A stretch of DNA of 64,000 nucleotides, taken from Pseudomonadota bacterium (GTDB lineage: Bacteria; Pseudomonadota; Gammaproteobacteria; Burkholderiales; Burkholderiaceae_E). The stretch spans positions 54,076-118,075 of the forward strand of contig JAEWGX010000134.1 in NCBI GenBank assembly GCA_023388075.1, in the 5' to 3' direction. This document shows positions 16,055-24,133 of the stretch, piece after piece; position 1 is the first letter of the stretch; each line of letters begins with the position of its first letter. The notes beneath the pieces were generated by a model. It made no database searches. It worked only from the letters and a program-made list of their open reading frames with translations, and was not told the origin of the DNA. The position numbers were made by a program, and so were the translations under genes.

Positions 16055-17065
16055 ATGATCAAGAGCCGTTTCGCCGCCGCCCTGCGCGGGTTGGCGCTTG
16101 TCGCGGGGCTCGCGGCACTTCCCGGGTACGTCCAGGCCCAGGCGACGACGCTGGCGCTGCCGGCGACTGCGGTCCACTTCACGCCCATCTACATCGCCGC
16201 CGACGCGGGCCTCTGGAAGGCGCGCGGCCTCGACGTCAAGCTGCCCCTCATCGCCGGGCCGGGCGCCACCAACGCGGTCATCGCCGGCAGCGCCGACTTC
16301 GCGAGCACCGCGGCAACCTCGGTCCTGCGCGCCGCGGCACGCGGCCAACCGATGCTGGTGATCGCGACCACGCATGCCGAGTTCCTGGCCGAGATCGTGA
16401 TCAGCCGGAAGGCCGCGGACAAGATCGCCTTCGACCCGAAGGCCGATCTCGCCACGCGGGTTCGATCGCTCAAGGGCCTGACGCTGGCGATCGACGCGCC
16501 GCTGGGCCTGCCCCACGGCTTCATCAAGTACCTCGGCTCCAAGGCAGGCATCGACGCCGACCGGGAGCTCGTCCTCACGCCCATGCAGCCGCCCAACATG
16601 GTGGCTTCGCTCAAGTCGGGCGCCGTGGACGGCTTCATCTTCAGCGAGCCGTTCGTGTCCAGCGCCGTCGAGGACGGGGCCGTCGTGGTGGTGCGCAATT
16701 CCCGCTTCGATTCGCCCGAGATCAATCCCTATGCATCCAACGTCATCGTGACGCGGCCTGATTTCTGTCGCAAGTCGGCGGAAGTCTGCGCCAAGCTCGT
16801 CGCGGGGCTGAACGAAGCGCTGAAGATGATGCACGAGGAGCCGGAGAAGGCGCGCGCCATCCTGAAGGCGCGGTTCGCCAACCTGCCTTCGGGAGTCCTC
16901 GACCGCTCCTTCGACCTGATCCGCGGTACCTCGCCGCGCGACACCACCACGAACGAGAAGGCCCTGAGCAACACGCAGCAGTTCGCGCTTGCCGGGGGCA
17001 CGCTCAAGCCCGAGGACAAGCGCGACGACCTGAGCGGGCTCTTCACCAACGACTACACGCGCTGA
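16055..17065 (+). CDS. ABC transporter substrate-binding protein, NMT1/SsuA-like
   Basis: A 336-residue periplasmic receptor with signal peptide (FAAALRGLALVAGLAALPG, cleavage near VQAQA). The mature part shows the NMT1/SsuA pattern FTPIYIAADAGLWKARGLDV, AVIAGSADFASTAATSV and MVASLKSGAVDGFIFSEPF. ATG at 16055 follows GAGAGGAG; an upstream in-frame extension to 15839 runs through the promoter and is rejected. First gene of the plus-strand catabolic operon and evident partner of the ABC permeases and ATPase transcribed divergently. Confidence 0.93.
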   Translation: MIKSRFAAALRGLALVAGLAALPGYVQAQATTLALPATAVHFTPIYIAADAGLWKARGLDVKLPLIAGPGATNAVIAGSADFASTAATSVLRAAARGQPMLVIATTHAEFLAEIVISRKAADKIAFDPKADLATRVRSLKGLTLAIDAPLGLPHGFIKYLGSKAGIDADRELVLTPMQPPNMVASLKSGAVDGFIFSEPFVSSAVEDGAVVVVRNSRFDSPEINPYASNVIVTRPDFCRKSAEVCAKLVAGLNEALKMMHEEPEKARAILKARFANLPSGVLDRSFDLIRGTSPRDTTTNEKALSNTQQFALAGGTLKPEDKRDDLSGLFTNDYTR

Positions 17066-17086
17066 CGCGCCTTCCGCGGAGAATCG

Positions 17087-17710
17087 ATGGACACCAACGC
17101 AGGCAAGGACGCCGCTGCTTCCGACACCGCCAAGCTCACGCCGCCGCGCCTGAGCGAGGTGGTGCTCAAGACCTCCCGCTATGGCGAGATGAAGGCCTGG
17201 TACGAGACCGTCCTGGGGGTCAAGGCGCACTTCGAGCACACGCCGCCGGACTGGGAACGGCGACGCGCCAATCTCACCGAGCGGTTGCCGCTCGAGCTCA
17301 AGCTGTGCTTCATCCGGGTAGCCCATGCCTATCCGTACAGCCAGGTGCTCGCGCTCTTCGACTATCCGGACCTGCGTGAGCCCGAGGGTACGAGCGGCCT
17401 GCATCACCTGCAGTTCCGCAACGCCGACCTGCTGGAGCTGCTGCGCCGATACGAAGGCCTGCGGGAACGGGGCATCCGTCCCTACAAGAGCTTCAACCAC
17501 GGCCCGGCCACGGCGTTCTACTTCGACGACCCCGACGGCAACCTCGTCGAGCTGTCCGCCGCCAACTTCCCCACGGAGGCGGAGTACCTGGCCTTCATGA
17601 AGTCGCCCCAGTTCGCCGCCAACCCCGTCGGCGTTGCCGTGGATCCGGACGAGCTGATCGACAGGATGCACGCCGGCGAGGCCGTCGACCAGCTTGCCAG
17701 GATCGGCTAG
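17087..17710 (+). CDS. VOC-family dioxygenase-like protein
   Basis: A 207-residue VOC protein of the biphenyl-2,3-diol dioxygenase-like group. The second and third metal ligands are seen at His106/107 (GLHHLQF) and Glu155 (FDDPDGNLVELS). The first ligand position, where LxHVVLKT is usual, reads LSEVVLKTS, so Glu24 stands in place of His. A Met/Pro-rich C-terminal extension follows the domain. Its position, 21 bases after the ABC receptor and immediately before an FAD hydroxylase, points to ring cleavage of the hydroxylase product, but the changed ligand leaves the reaction open. Confidence 0.82.
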   Translation: MDTNAGKDAAASDTAKLTPPRLSEVVLKTSRYGEMKAWYETVLGVKAHFEHTPPDWERRRANLTERLPLELKLCFIRVAHAYPYSQVLALFDYPDLREPEGTSGLHHLQFRNADLLELLRRYEGLRERGIRPYKSFNHGPATAFYFDDPDGNLVELSAANFPTEAEYLAFMKSPQFAANPVGVAVDPDELIDRMHAGEAVDQLARIG

Positions 17711-19402
17711 ATGACGGTGCGGGCGCAGGCGGCGGAATCCGGGGCGATGTCGCTCGAGACCCAGGTCGTGATCGTCGGGGGCGGCCCGGTCGGGCTCGCA
17801 CTGGCCAACGACCTCGGATGGCGCGGCCTGGACTGCGTGCTGGTGGAGCGGGCCACGGGCCTGCCCGACTTCCCGACCTGCGAGTCCGTGAACGCGCGGA
17901 CCATGGAGCACTTCCGTCGCTGGGGCATCGCGCAGGCGGTGCGCGATGCCGGCTTCCCGCCGGACGTGCCGCGCAGCGTGCGCTTCATGACGCGGATCCT
18001 CGGGCACGAGATCCTGTGCTTCCACCGACCGTCCAACCGCGAGTTCCAACGTGAGCTGGGCGAGCTCACGCCGGAGGCCGGCATCTGGTGCCCGCGCATG
18101 ATGTTCGAGCCGGTGATGCGCGCCCGCCTGGACGAGCACGCCTGCGTCCGCGTCCTGGCGGGATGGGAGGTCACCGGGTTCGACGACGACGGCCGCGCGG
18201 TCACCGTGCGCGCCGTCGATACGCAGAGCGGCAAGGCCGTCGTGATCCACGCCGACTACCTTGCAGCCTGTGACGGCGCGGCGAGCGACACCCGGAAGCG
18301 ACTCGGCATTCCCATGCAGGGCACCTTCGCGGAAGGCCACAACGTCACGGTGTACTTCGAGTCGCCGGCCCTGCGCGAGGCGCTCGCCGACAAGCCAGGG
18401 GTCATGATGGACATCGTCAACGCCGATGGCCGCGCGAACCTGTCGGCCGTCGACGGCGCGGACCGCTGGCGGCTGATCCAGCACGTGGGCGCCGACGAGC
18501 CGCTGGATCCGGAGCGGCGCGTGCGCCTGCATCTCGGCAGGGACCTGCCGTTCACGGTGATCGGTGCGCGGGCCTGGGCCGGCCACCGCGTCGTGGCCGA
18601 ACGCATGCGCGCGGGCCGGGTGTTCCTGGTCGGCGATGCCGCTCACCTCCTCTGGCCGCGAGGCGGCTTCGGCATGAATACCGGAATCGGGGACGCCGTC
18701 GATCTCGGCTGGAAGCTGCAGGCGACGCTGGCACGCTGGGGCGGCCCCGGCCTGCTGGATTCGTACGAGGAGGAGCGGCGGCCGGTGGCCCAGCGCAACG
18801 TCGACGAGGCTGCCAGCAACCGCGCCGAGGACGCGGCCGTGCCGGTTTCGCCGCGGCTCGAGGACGACTCGCCCGAAGGGCAGGCGGAGCGCGACGCCGT
18901 TGCTCGCGTCATCCGGGAGAAGCGCGCCAAGGAATGGAACTCCCTCGGCATCCAGCTCGGCTATCGCTACGACCCGTCCCGCATCTGCGTGCCGGACGGC
19001 ACCAAAGCGCCTCCGGACAGCCCGACGGACTACGTGCCCGGCACGTGGCCCGGATCGCGGGCGCCCCATGCCTGGCTCGCTCCCGGACGGTCCTTGCTGG
19101 ACGGATATGGTGACGGTTTCGTCCTGGTGTCGACGGGGCCGGCGCGGCCCGGGGCGGCCGCGCTCGTGCAGGCGGCGCAGGCGCGTGGCCTGCCTCTGCG
19201 CATCGAGGCGGTCGACGATCCCGCGATCGCGCGGCTCTACCAGCGGCCGCTGGTGCTCGTGCGGCCCGATGGGCACGTGGCCTGGCGCGGCGACTCGGCG
19301 CCGGCCGACGCCGCGGAGCTGGTGGACCGGATCAGGGGCGCGTGGCCGGATGCCGCCACACCCGGGGCCGCATCGCAACGGCAGGAGGCGGGGGCCGCAT
19401 GA
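17711..19402 (+). CDS. FAD-dependent aromatic hydroxylase, MhpA/PheA-like
   Basis: A 563-residue group A flavin monooxygenase. FAD fold VVIVGGGPVGLALANDL (GGGPVG at 23-28), the substrate-side ESVNARTMEHFRRWG typical of MhpA/resorcinol/phenol hydroxylases, YLAACDGAASDTRKRLG, and GDAAHLLWPRGGFGMNTGIGDAVDLGWKL. A C-terminal thioredoxin-like domain (about 460-550, LDGYGDGFVLVST) matches the phenol-hydroxylase group. The ATG directly follows the VOC stop (TAG ATG), and its stop overlaps the FAH start. It probably adds a hydroxyl to an aromatic acid to prepare it for ring cleavage. Confidence 0.9.
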   Translation: MTVRAQAAESGAMSLETQVVIVGGGPVGLALANDLGWRGLDCVLVERATGLPDFPTCESVNARTMEHFRRWGIAQAVRDAGFPPDVPRSVRFMTRILGHEILCFHRPSNREFQRELGELTPEAGIWCPRMMFEPVMRARLDEHACVRVLAGWEVTGFDDDGRAVTVRAVDTQSGKAVVIHADYLAACDGAASDTRKRLGIPMQGTFAEGHNVTVYFESPALREALADKPGVMMDIVNADGRANLSAVDGADRWRLIQHVGADEPLDPERRVRLHLGRDLPFTVIGARAWAGHRVVAERMRAGRVFLVGDAAHLLWPRGGFGMNTGIGDAVDLGWKLQATLARWGGPGLLDSYEEERRPVAQRNVDEAASNRAEDAAVPVSPRLEDDSPEGQAERDAVARVIREKRAKEWNSLGIQLGYRYDPSRICVPDGTKAPPDSPTDYVPGTWPGSRAPHAWLAPGRSLLDGYGDGFVLVSTGPARPGAAALVQAAQARGLPLRIEAVDDPAIARLYQRPLVLVRPDGHVAWRGDSAPADAAELVDRIRGAWPDAATPGAASQRQEAGAA

Positions 19403-20274
19403 GAATCGCTCGCTGTGTGCTGAAGAATCGCGAGACGACGGTGGTGGTGCGGCCCGATGGCGCCGTGCTGGACGCGAGCCGTCGTGGTCTCGACCCGGAC
19501 GACCTGGCAAGCGTGCTCGCGCCGCCGGGCCTCGCCGCGCTGCGCCGGATAGTGGAGGAGGCCGGCGCCGATGCCGCCGCCGGCGAGCTGGATGCGCGCG
19601 TCGACGAGGTGACGTTCCTGCCGCCGCTGGCCGCGGGTGCCAGGATCTTCTGCGTCGGCATCAACTACCGGGCGCACGCATCCGAGACCGGCCGTGACAT
19701 GCCCGCGCAGCCGACGATCTTCACGCGAACGCCCGAGAGCATCGTCGGTCACGAGCAGTCGCTGAATCGCCCGGCGGTTTCCAGCCAACTGGACTTCGAG
19801 GGAGAGCTCGCCGTCGTCATCGGGTGTCACGGCCGCAACCTGCCGAGATCGGACGCGATGCGCCTTGTCGCGGGCTACACCTGCTTCAATGACGGCAGCA
19901 TCCGCGACTTCCAGAAGCACTCGGTGACGGCGGGCAAGAACTTCGATGCGACCGGCGCCTGCGGTCCCTGGATCGTGACGTCGGACGAGATCCCGGATCC
20001 GTCCGCGCTGCTCCTGGTCACGCGGCTGAACGGTGCGCAGGTACAGCGCTCCGGCACCGACCTGCTGATCTATCCGATCGATCTGATTCTTGCCTACCTC
20101 TCCAAGATCACGGAGCTGCGCCCCGGCGACATCGTGGCGACCGGCACGCCCGCCGGCGTGGGCGCCCTGCGCGATCCGCCTCTCTGGATGAAGCCGGGCG
20201 ACCGGGTGGAAGTGGAGATCGACCGCATCGGCACTCTTCGGAACGCGGTGGTCGCGACCGGGCCGGCGGACTGA
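19399..20274 (+). CDS. Fumarylacetoacetate hydrolase (FAH) family protein
   Basis: A 291-residue FAH-fold enzyme. A ~75-residue N-terminal region precedes the catalytic domain, which has IFCVGINYRAHASETG, the metal ligands in LDFEGELAVVIG (Glu134, Glu136), CFNDGSIRDFQ and the C-terminal GDIVATGTPAGVG. The family includes fumarylpyruvate hydrolase, 2-hydroxyhepta-diene-dioate isomerase/decarboxylase and oxopent-4-enoate hydratases, all acting just after aromatic ring cleavage. ATGA overlap with the hydroxylase gene shows coupling. Exact step not determined. Confidence 0.92.
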   Translation: MRIARCVLKNRETTVVVRPDGAVLDASRRGLDPDDLASVLAPPGLAALRRIVEEAGADAAAGELDARVDEVTFLPPLAAGARIFCVGINYRAHASETGRDMPAQPTIFTRTPESIVGHEQSLNRPAVSSQLDFEGELAVVIGCHGRNLPRSDAMRLVAGYTCFNDGSIRDFQKHSVTAGKNFDATGACGPWIVTSDEIPDPSALLLVTRLNGAQVQRSGTDLLIYPIDLILAYLSKITELRPGDIVATGTPAGVGALRDPPLWMKPGDRVEVEIDRIGTLRNAVVATGPAD

Positions 20275-21020
20275 TGGCCACGCCGCCGCCCCCCGGCTTC
20301 CCCGCTTCCTCACCTTCCCCGACTCCCTCCACGCCCGCGGCCCGCGCCGATGCCGCCGACGACCTCGTCGCGCGGCTCTCGCGCCTGGACGCCTGCGCCG
20401 TGTCCGACGCGCTCGACAAGCTGGACCTGCCGGGATGCGTCACCGGGCTGGCGCCGCTCTCGGTCGCCCGGCGCATTGCCGGGCGCGTGCGAACCGTGAA
20501 GCTCGTGGCGGCGGAGCAGCTGGTGGCTGCCGGCGGGCCGCCGCGTCATCTCGGCACGACCGCGGTGATGGCGGCGCGGCCCGGCGAGGTCATCGTGGTG
20601 GAGCAGCGCACCGGCCGCGACGCGGGCTCGTGGGGCGGCATCCTCTCGCTCGGGGCGAAGCTGCGCGGCGTCGCGGGCGTCATCGCGGACGGTCCGGTGC
20701 GCGATGTCGACGAAGCCCGCGAGCTCGACTTCCCGGTCTACGGTCGCCAACCGACCGCGCGCACGGCGCGCGGGCGCATCGCCGAAGCCGGCACGGACGT
20801 TGCCGTCACGATCGGCGACATCGCGGTCGCGCCGGGCGACTACGTGATCGCGGACGGCAGCGCGGCGGTCTTCGTCGCCGCCGTCGAAGCGGAGCGCGTG
20901 ATCGCCGTGGCCGAGGGCATCGCCCGCCGCGAGGCGGCGCTGGCGCAGGCGCTGCGCAATGGGGCCGACATCACGCAGGTGATGGGTGCGGACTACGAGA
21001 ATCTGCTGAAGGGTGGGTAG
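20274..21020 (+). CDS. RraA/HMG-aldolase family protein (copy 1)
   Basis: A 248-residue class II pyruvate aldolase-like (RraA fold) protein. The active-site segment reads GVIADGPVRDVDEA, with the Arg-Asp pair needed for aldolase/decarboxylase activity. GGILSLGAK and the late VAPGDYVIADGSAAV block are family-typical. A Pro/Ser/Ala-rich 25-residue leader precedes the domain. The start overlaps the FAH stop (TGATG). Likely splits a 4-hydroxy-2-oxo acid into pyruvate plus a second acid at the end of the ring-cleavage route. Confidence 0.88.
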   Translation: MATPPPPGFPASSPSPTPSTPAARADAADDLVARLSRLDACAVSDALDKLDLPGCVTGLAPLSVARRIAGRVRTVKLVAAEQLVAAGGPPRHLGTTAVMAARPGEVIVVEQRTGRDAGSWGGILSLGAKLRGVAGVIADGPVRDVDEARELDFPVYGRQPTARTARGRIAEAGTDVAVTIGDIAVAPGDYVIADGSAAVFVAAVEAERVIAVAEGIARREAALAQALRNGADITQVMGADYENLLKGG

Positions 21021-21022
21021 CG

Positions 21023-21673
21023 ATGGACAATAACGTCGAGCGTGCCGGCAAGCTCGAGACGGCCACTCTGAGCGACGCGCTGGACCGGCTCGGGATCAAC
21101 GGCCAGTGCGCGGGCATCCGGCCGCACGACCCGGGCTTTCGGCTCTGCGGACGGGCCTTCACCGTGCAGTACGGCCCTGCCGGCGTCCCCGCCGGAACGG
21201 TGGGCGACTTCATCGACGACGTGCCGGCGGGCGAGGTCATCGTGCTGGACAACCGCGGCCGCGAGGATGCCACGGTCTGGGGCGACATCCTGACCGAGAT
21301 CGCGCATCGTCGCGGCATCGCCGGCACCGTGATCGACGGCGTGAGCCGCGACATGGCGCTATGCCTGGACCTGCGCTATCCGATCTTCGCCCGCGGCCGG
21401 TGGATGCGCACCGGCAAGGACCGGGTACAGGTCGAAGCCGTCAACCGGACGGTGGCGATCGGCGGCGTGCGGGTCGCCCCGGGCGACATCGTCCGAGGCG
21501 ACGCGGATGGGTTGGTGGTGCTGCCACGTGAGCACGAGGCCGCGATCCTGGAGGCGGCGGAGGAGATCGGTCGCGCCGAAGACGCGATCCGCGCCGCCGT
21601 GCGCGACGGCAAGCGTCTGGACGTCGCGCGCGCCGAGTTCCGGTACCACAGCCTGCAGACCCGGGAGAAGTGA
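21023..21673 (+). CDS. RraA/HMG-aldolase family protein (copy 2)
   Basis: A 216-residue paralogue of the gene just upstream, 2 bases after it. Active-site block IAGTVIDGVSRDMALC keeps the Arg-Asp pair, and GDIVRGDADGLVVLPREHE is typical of 4-hydroxy-4-methyl-2-oxoglutarate/4-carboxy-4-hydroxy-2-oxoadipate aldolases. The sequence is clearly diverged from copy 1, so the two probably do different steps (for example decarboxylation and aldol cleavage) or form a hetero-oligomer. Confidence 0.9.
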   Translation: MDNNVERAGKLETATLSDALDRLGINGQCAGIRPHDPGFRLCGRAFTVQYGPAGVPAGTVGDFIDDVPAGEVIVLDNRGREDATVWGDILTEIAHRRGIAGTVIDGVSRDMALCLDLRYPIFARGRWMRTGKDRVQVEAVNRTVAIGGVRVAPGDIVRGDADGLVVLPREHEAAILEAAEEIGRAEDAIRAAVRDGKRLDVARAEFRYHSLQTREK

Positions 21674-21734
21674 CGGCCAGGACCTGATTGCCCTTAACAT
21701 GCGGTGACACCAACCCGAGATTGGAGACATCGTC

Positions 21735-22706
21735 GTGCTACGCAAGCTGATCCCCGCTGCGATCGCAGCCTTCGCCCTTCTCGCGACCGGCGCGTCCTTC
21801 GCGCAGGGCTGGCCCACCAAGCCGGTCACTTTCGTCGTTCCATTCCCGCCGGGTGGCTCGGTCGATCCGCTGGCGCGCCTGATCGGAGCGAAGCTCTCCG
21901 ATTCGGTCGGGCAGCAGTTCGTGGTGGACAACAAGCCCGGCGCGGCCGGCTCGATCGGCGCTGGCGCCGTGGCCAAGGCGGCACCGGACGGCTACACCTG
22001 GCTCTTCGTCTTCGACACGCATGCGGTGAATCCTTCGCTGATTCCCGGCCTGCCCTTCGACACGAAGAAGGACCTCGCGCCGGTGACGCTGGTGGGCACC
22101 GCCCCGATGGCGATCGCCACCGCGCCGGACAAGCCGTACCGGAGCTTCGACGACGTGATCAAGGCATCGAAGGCCAAGCCGAAGAGCGTGAGCTACGGCA
22201 CGGTGGGCAGCGGCAGCCTCGGGCACCTGACATTGACCCTGGTCGGCCAGGCGGCCGGGATCGATATCGTGCATGTGCCGTACCGCGGCGGCGGGCCGAT
22301 GGTCCAGGATGCGATCGGCGGCCATACCGAGCTCGCGATCGGCTCGGTGGCGGTGATTTCACCGCACGTGAGAAGCGGCAAGCTGCGCGCGATTGCCGTC
22401 ACCGGCGACAAGCGAACGCATGTGCTGCCGGATGTGGCGACGCTCGCCGAAGGCGGCTTTCCGGGCTTCTCGGCGCTGGCCTGGTGGGGCATCTTCGCGC
22501 CGGCCGGCACGCCGCAACCGATCATGGACAAGTTCCATGCCGAGGTGATGAAGGTCCTGCAACTTCCGGACGTGCGCGAGACGCTCACGCAGAAGCTCGG
22601 GATGGACATCGTCGCCTCGACGCAGCAGAAGCTGGGCAGCTTCCTCGACAAGGAAATGACCCGCTGGGGTGATGTGGTCCGCAAGAACGACATCAAGCAG
22701 GACTGA
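21735..22706 (+). CDS. tctC: Bug-family tripartite tricarboxylate receptor (TctC)
   Basis: A 323-residue periplasmic receptor. Signal peptide (LIPAAIAAFALLATGASFAQG) followed by the Bug hallmark WPTKPVTFVVPFPPGGSVD, VVDNKPGAAGSIGA and AAPDGYT, with HVPYRGGGPMVQD in the second lobe. GTG start at 21735 with TTGGAGAC upstream. It ends the catabolic operon. No tctA/tctB lies nearby, so it is an orphan receptor, common in Burkholderiales; it may use a distant TctAB or act in sensing. Confidence 0.93.
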   Translation: MLRKLIPAAIAAFALLATGASFAQGWPTKPVTFVVPFPPGGSVDPLARLIGAKLSDSVGQQFVVDNKPGAAGSIGAGAVAKAAPDGYTWLFVFDTHAVNPSLIPGLPFDTKKDLAPVTLVGTAPMAIATAPDKPYRSFDDVIKASKAKPKSVSYGTVGSGSLGHLTLTLVGQAAGIDIVHVPYRGGGPMVQDAIGGHTELAIGSVAVISPHVRSGKLRAIAVTGDKRTHVLPDVATLAEGGFPGFSALAWWGIFAPAGTPQPIMDKFHAEVMKVLQLPDVRETLTQKLGMDIVASTQQKLGSFLDKEMTRWGDVVRKNDIKQD

Positions 22707-22751
22707 CGTCGCGCGCGGCGCCATGGCAACGAGGAGGGCGGCGCGGCGCCG

Positions 22752-23951
22752 ATGACTCCCGGGGTACCCGCGCCGGCGCTCACGCGCCGGATCATCCTCT
22801 TCGTGCTGCTCGGCGGGCTCGTCTTCCTGAGCTACGCCGTGCTGCGCCTCTTCCTCGCGCCCATCGCGTGGGCCGCGATCCTCGCCTATGCGACCTGGCC
22901 GATACACGGCGCCGTCCGGTCGCGCTTGCGGGCCGGGCCGGCATTGAGCGCGCTGGCGACCACGGTGGTGCTCACGACCGCGTTCGTGCTGCCGCTCTTC
23001 TGGCTGGTGGTCCTGCTGCGCAACGAGGTGGCTGGCGCCTACGATGCGGTGATGACCTATCTCTCCCTCGGCTCCTATGTGGTGCCGGAGAGCATTGCAC
23101 GCATCCCCGTGCTGGGCGACTGGCTGCAGCAGTTTCTCGACAGCTGGGTGCGGGATCCGGAGGTCATCCGTGCCCAGGCCACCCGGTGGCTGGAGAACCG
23201 CAGCGGGGAGATCGTCAACATCTTCGGCGATGTCGGGCGCAATGCCGGCAAGTTCGGCTTCGCGCTGCTCACGCTGTTCTTTCTCTATCGCGACGGCGAC
23301 TCGCTGCTGGCCCAGGCGCGTCGCGTCCTGCACCGCTTCCTCGGCCAGCGGATCGAGCGCTACCTCGAGGCGGTCGGCACCATGACCAAGGCGGTGGTCT
23401 GGGGACTGGTCGCGACCGCGCTGATCCAGGGCGCGGTTGCCGGTGCCGGCTACTGGTGGGTAGGCATGAACGCGCCGGTGCTGCTTGGGGCCATCACGGC
23501 GCTCGTGGCGCTGGTTCCGTTCGGCGCCCCGGTGGTCTGGGGCTCGATCGGCATATGGCTGCTGGTGAGCGGCAATCTGACCGACGGCATCGTGCTGCTC
23601 GCCTGGGGCGCTCTCGCGGTGAGCTGGGTCGACAACCTGATCCGGCCGCTGGTCATCAGCACCGCCACGCGGATTCCCTTCCTGCTGGTGATGTTCGGCG
23701 TGATCGGCGGCCTCGCGGCGTTCGGCCTGATCGGGCTGTTCCTCGGCCCGGTGATCCTCGCGGTCCTGGTCGCGGTCTGGCGGGAGTGGCTCGAAGAGAC
23801 CTCGCTCATCGTCGTGGCGACCGAGCCGGGCGAATCCGGCGAGCCAGGGGTGCTGGCGCAACCGGGATCGGCGGCGGAGCTGGAAGTCACGCGTGGCCCG
23901 ATCGGGGCGGAGCCAGGCGTCGACCGGCAGCGCGACGACACCGCGAACTAG
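22752..23951 (+). CDS. AI-2E family transporter (PerM/YhhT-like)
   Basis: A 399-residue polytopic membrane protein of the AI-2 exporter-like superfamily. The N-terminal helices (IILFVLLGGLVFLSYAVLRLFLAPIAWAAILAYATWPIH) with the conserved short W-P-x-H segment, a central soluble helical stretch (residues about 95-165) and four to five C-terminal helices including VALVPFGAPVVWGSI and DNLIRPLVIS are all typical. Members export quorum-signal-like compounds or act as Na+/H+ antiporters. The C-terminus has an unconserved acidic/Gly tail. No functional link to its neighbours is evident. Confidence 0.88.
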   Translation: MTPGVPAPALTRRIILFVLLGGLVFLSYAVLRLFLAPIAWAAILAYATWPIHGAVRSRLRAGPALSALATTVVLTTAFVLPLFWLVVLLRNEVAGAYDAVMTYLSLGSYVVPESIARIPVLGDWLQQFLDSWVRDPEVIRAQATRWLENRSGEIVNIFGDVGRNAGKFGFALLTLFFLYRDGDSLLAQARRVLHRFLGQRIERYLEAVGTMTKAVVWGLVATALIQGAVAGAGYWWVGMNAPVLLGAITALVALVPFGAPVVWGSIGIWLLVSGNLTDGIVLLAWGALAVSWVDNLIRPLVISTATRIPFLLVMFGVIGGLAAFGLIGLFLGPVILAVLVAVWREWLEETSLIVVATEPGESGEPGVLAQPGSAAELEVTRGPIGAEPGVDRQRDDTAN

Positions 23952-24133
23952 ACACGACTGGCGGCCCGTTTCCGGCCGGTGCTGCCATCCGGCGGCTCGC
24001 GCATGCGCCGCCCCGAATGTCAACCATTGTTGCCGGCGATATGTGCTTGGACTATCCTCGCCACCGCGAACGCATACGTCGTCCCGGGCGCGCGGATGAT
24101 GCGATGCCCGAAACCCCAGTATGGAGCGAGCAG

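Noticed and set aside
16049..19510. A 1153-codon open frame on the minus strand opposite the ABC receptor, VOC and hydroxylase genes
   Set aside because: Composition is typical of a mirror frame of GC-rich codons, and the plus-strand genes have clear catalytic motifs and start/stop coupling.
22752..23951. Quorum-signal (AI-2) transport role for the AI-2E family gene
   Set aside because: No luxS, lsr or other signalling gene is near, and many family members have other transport roles; only the family name is kept.
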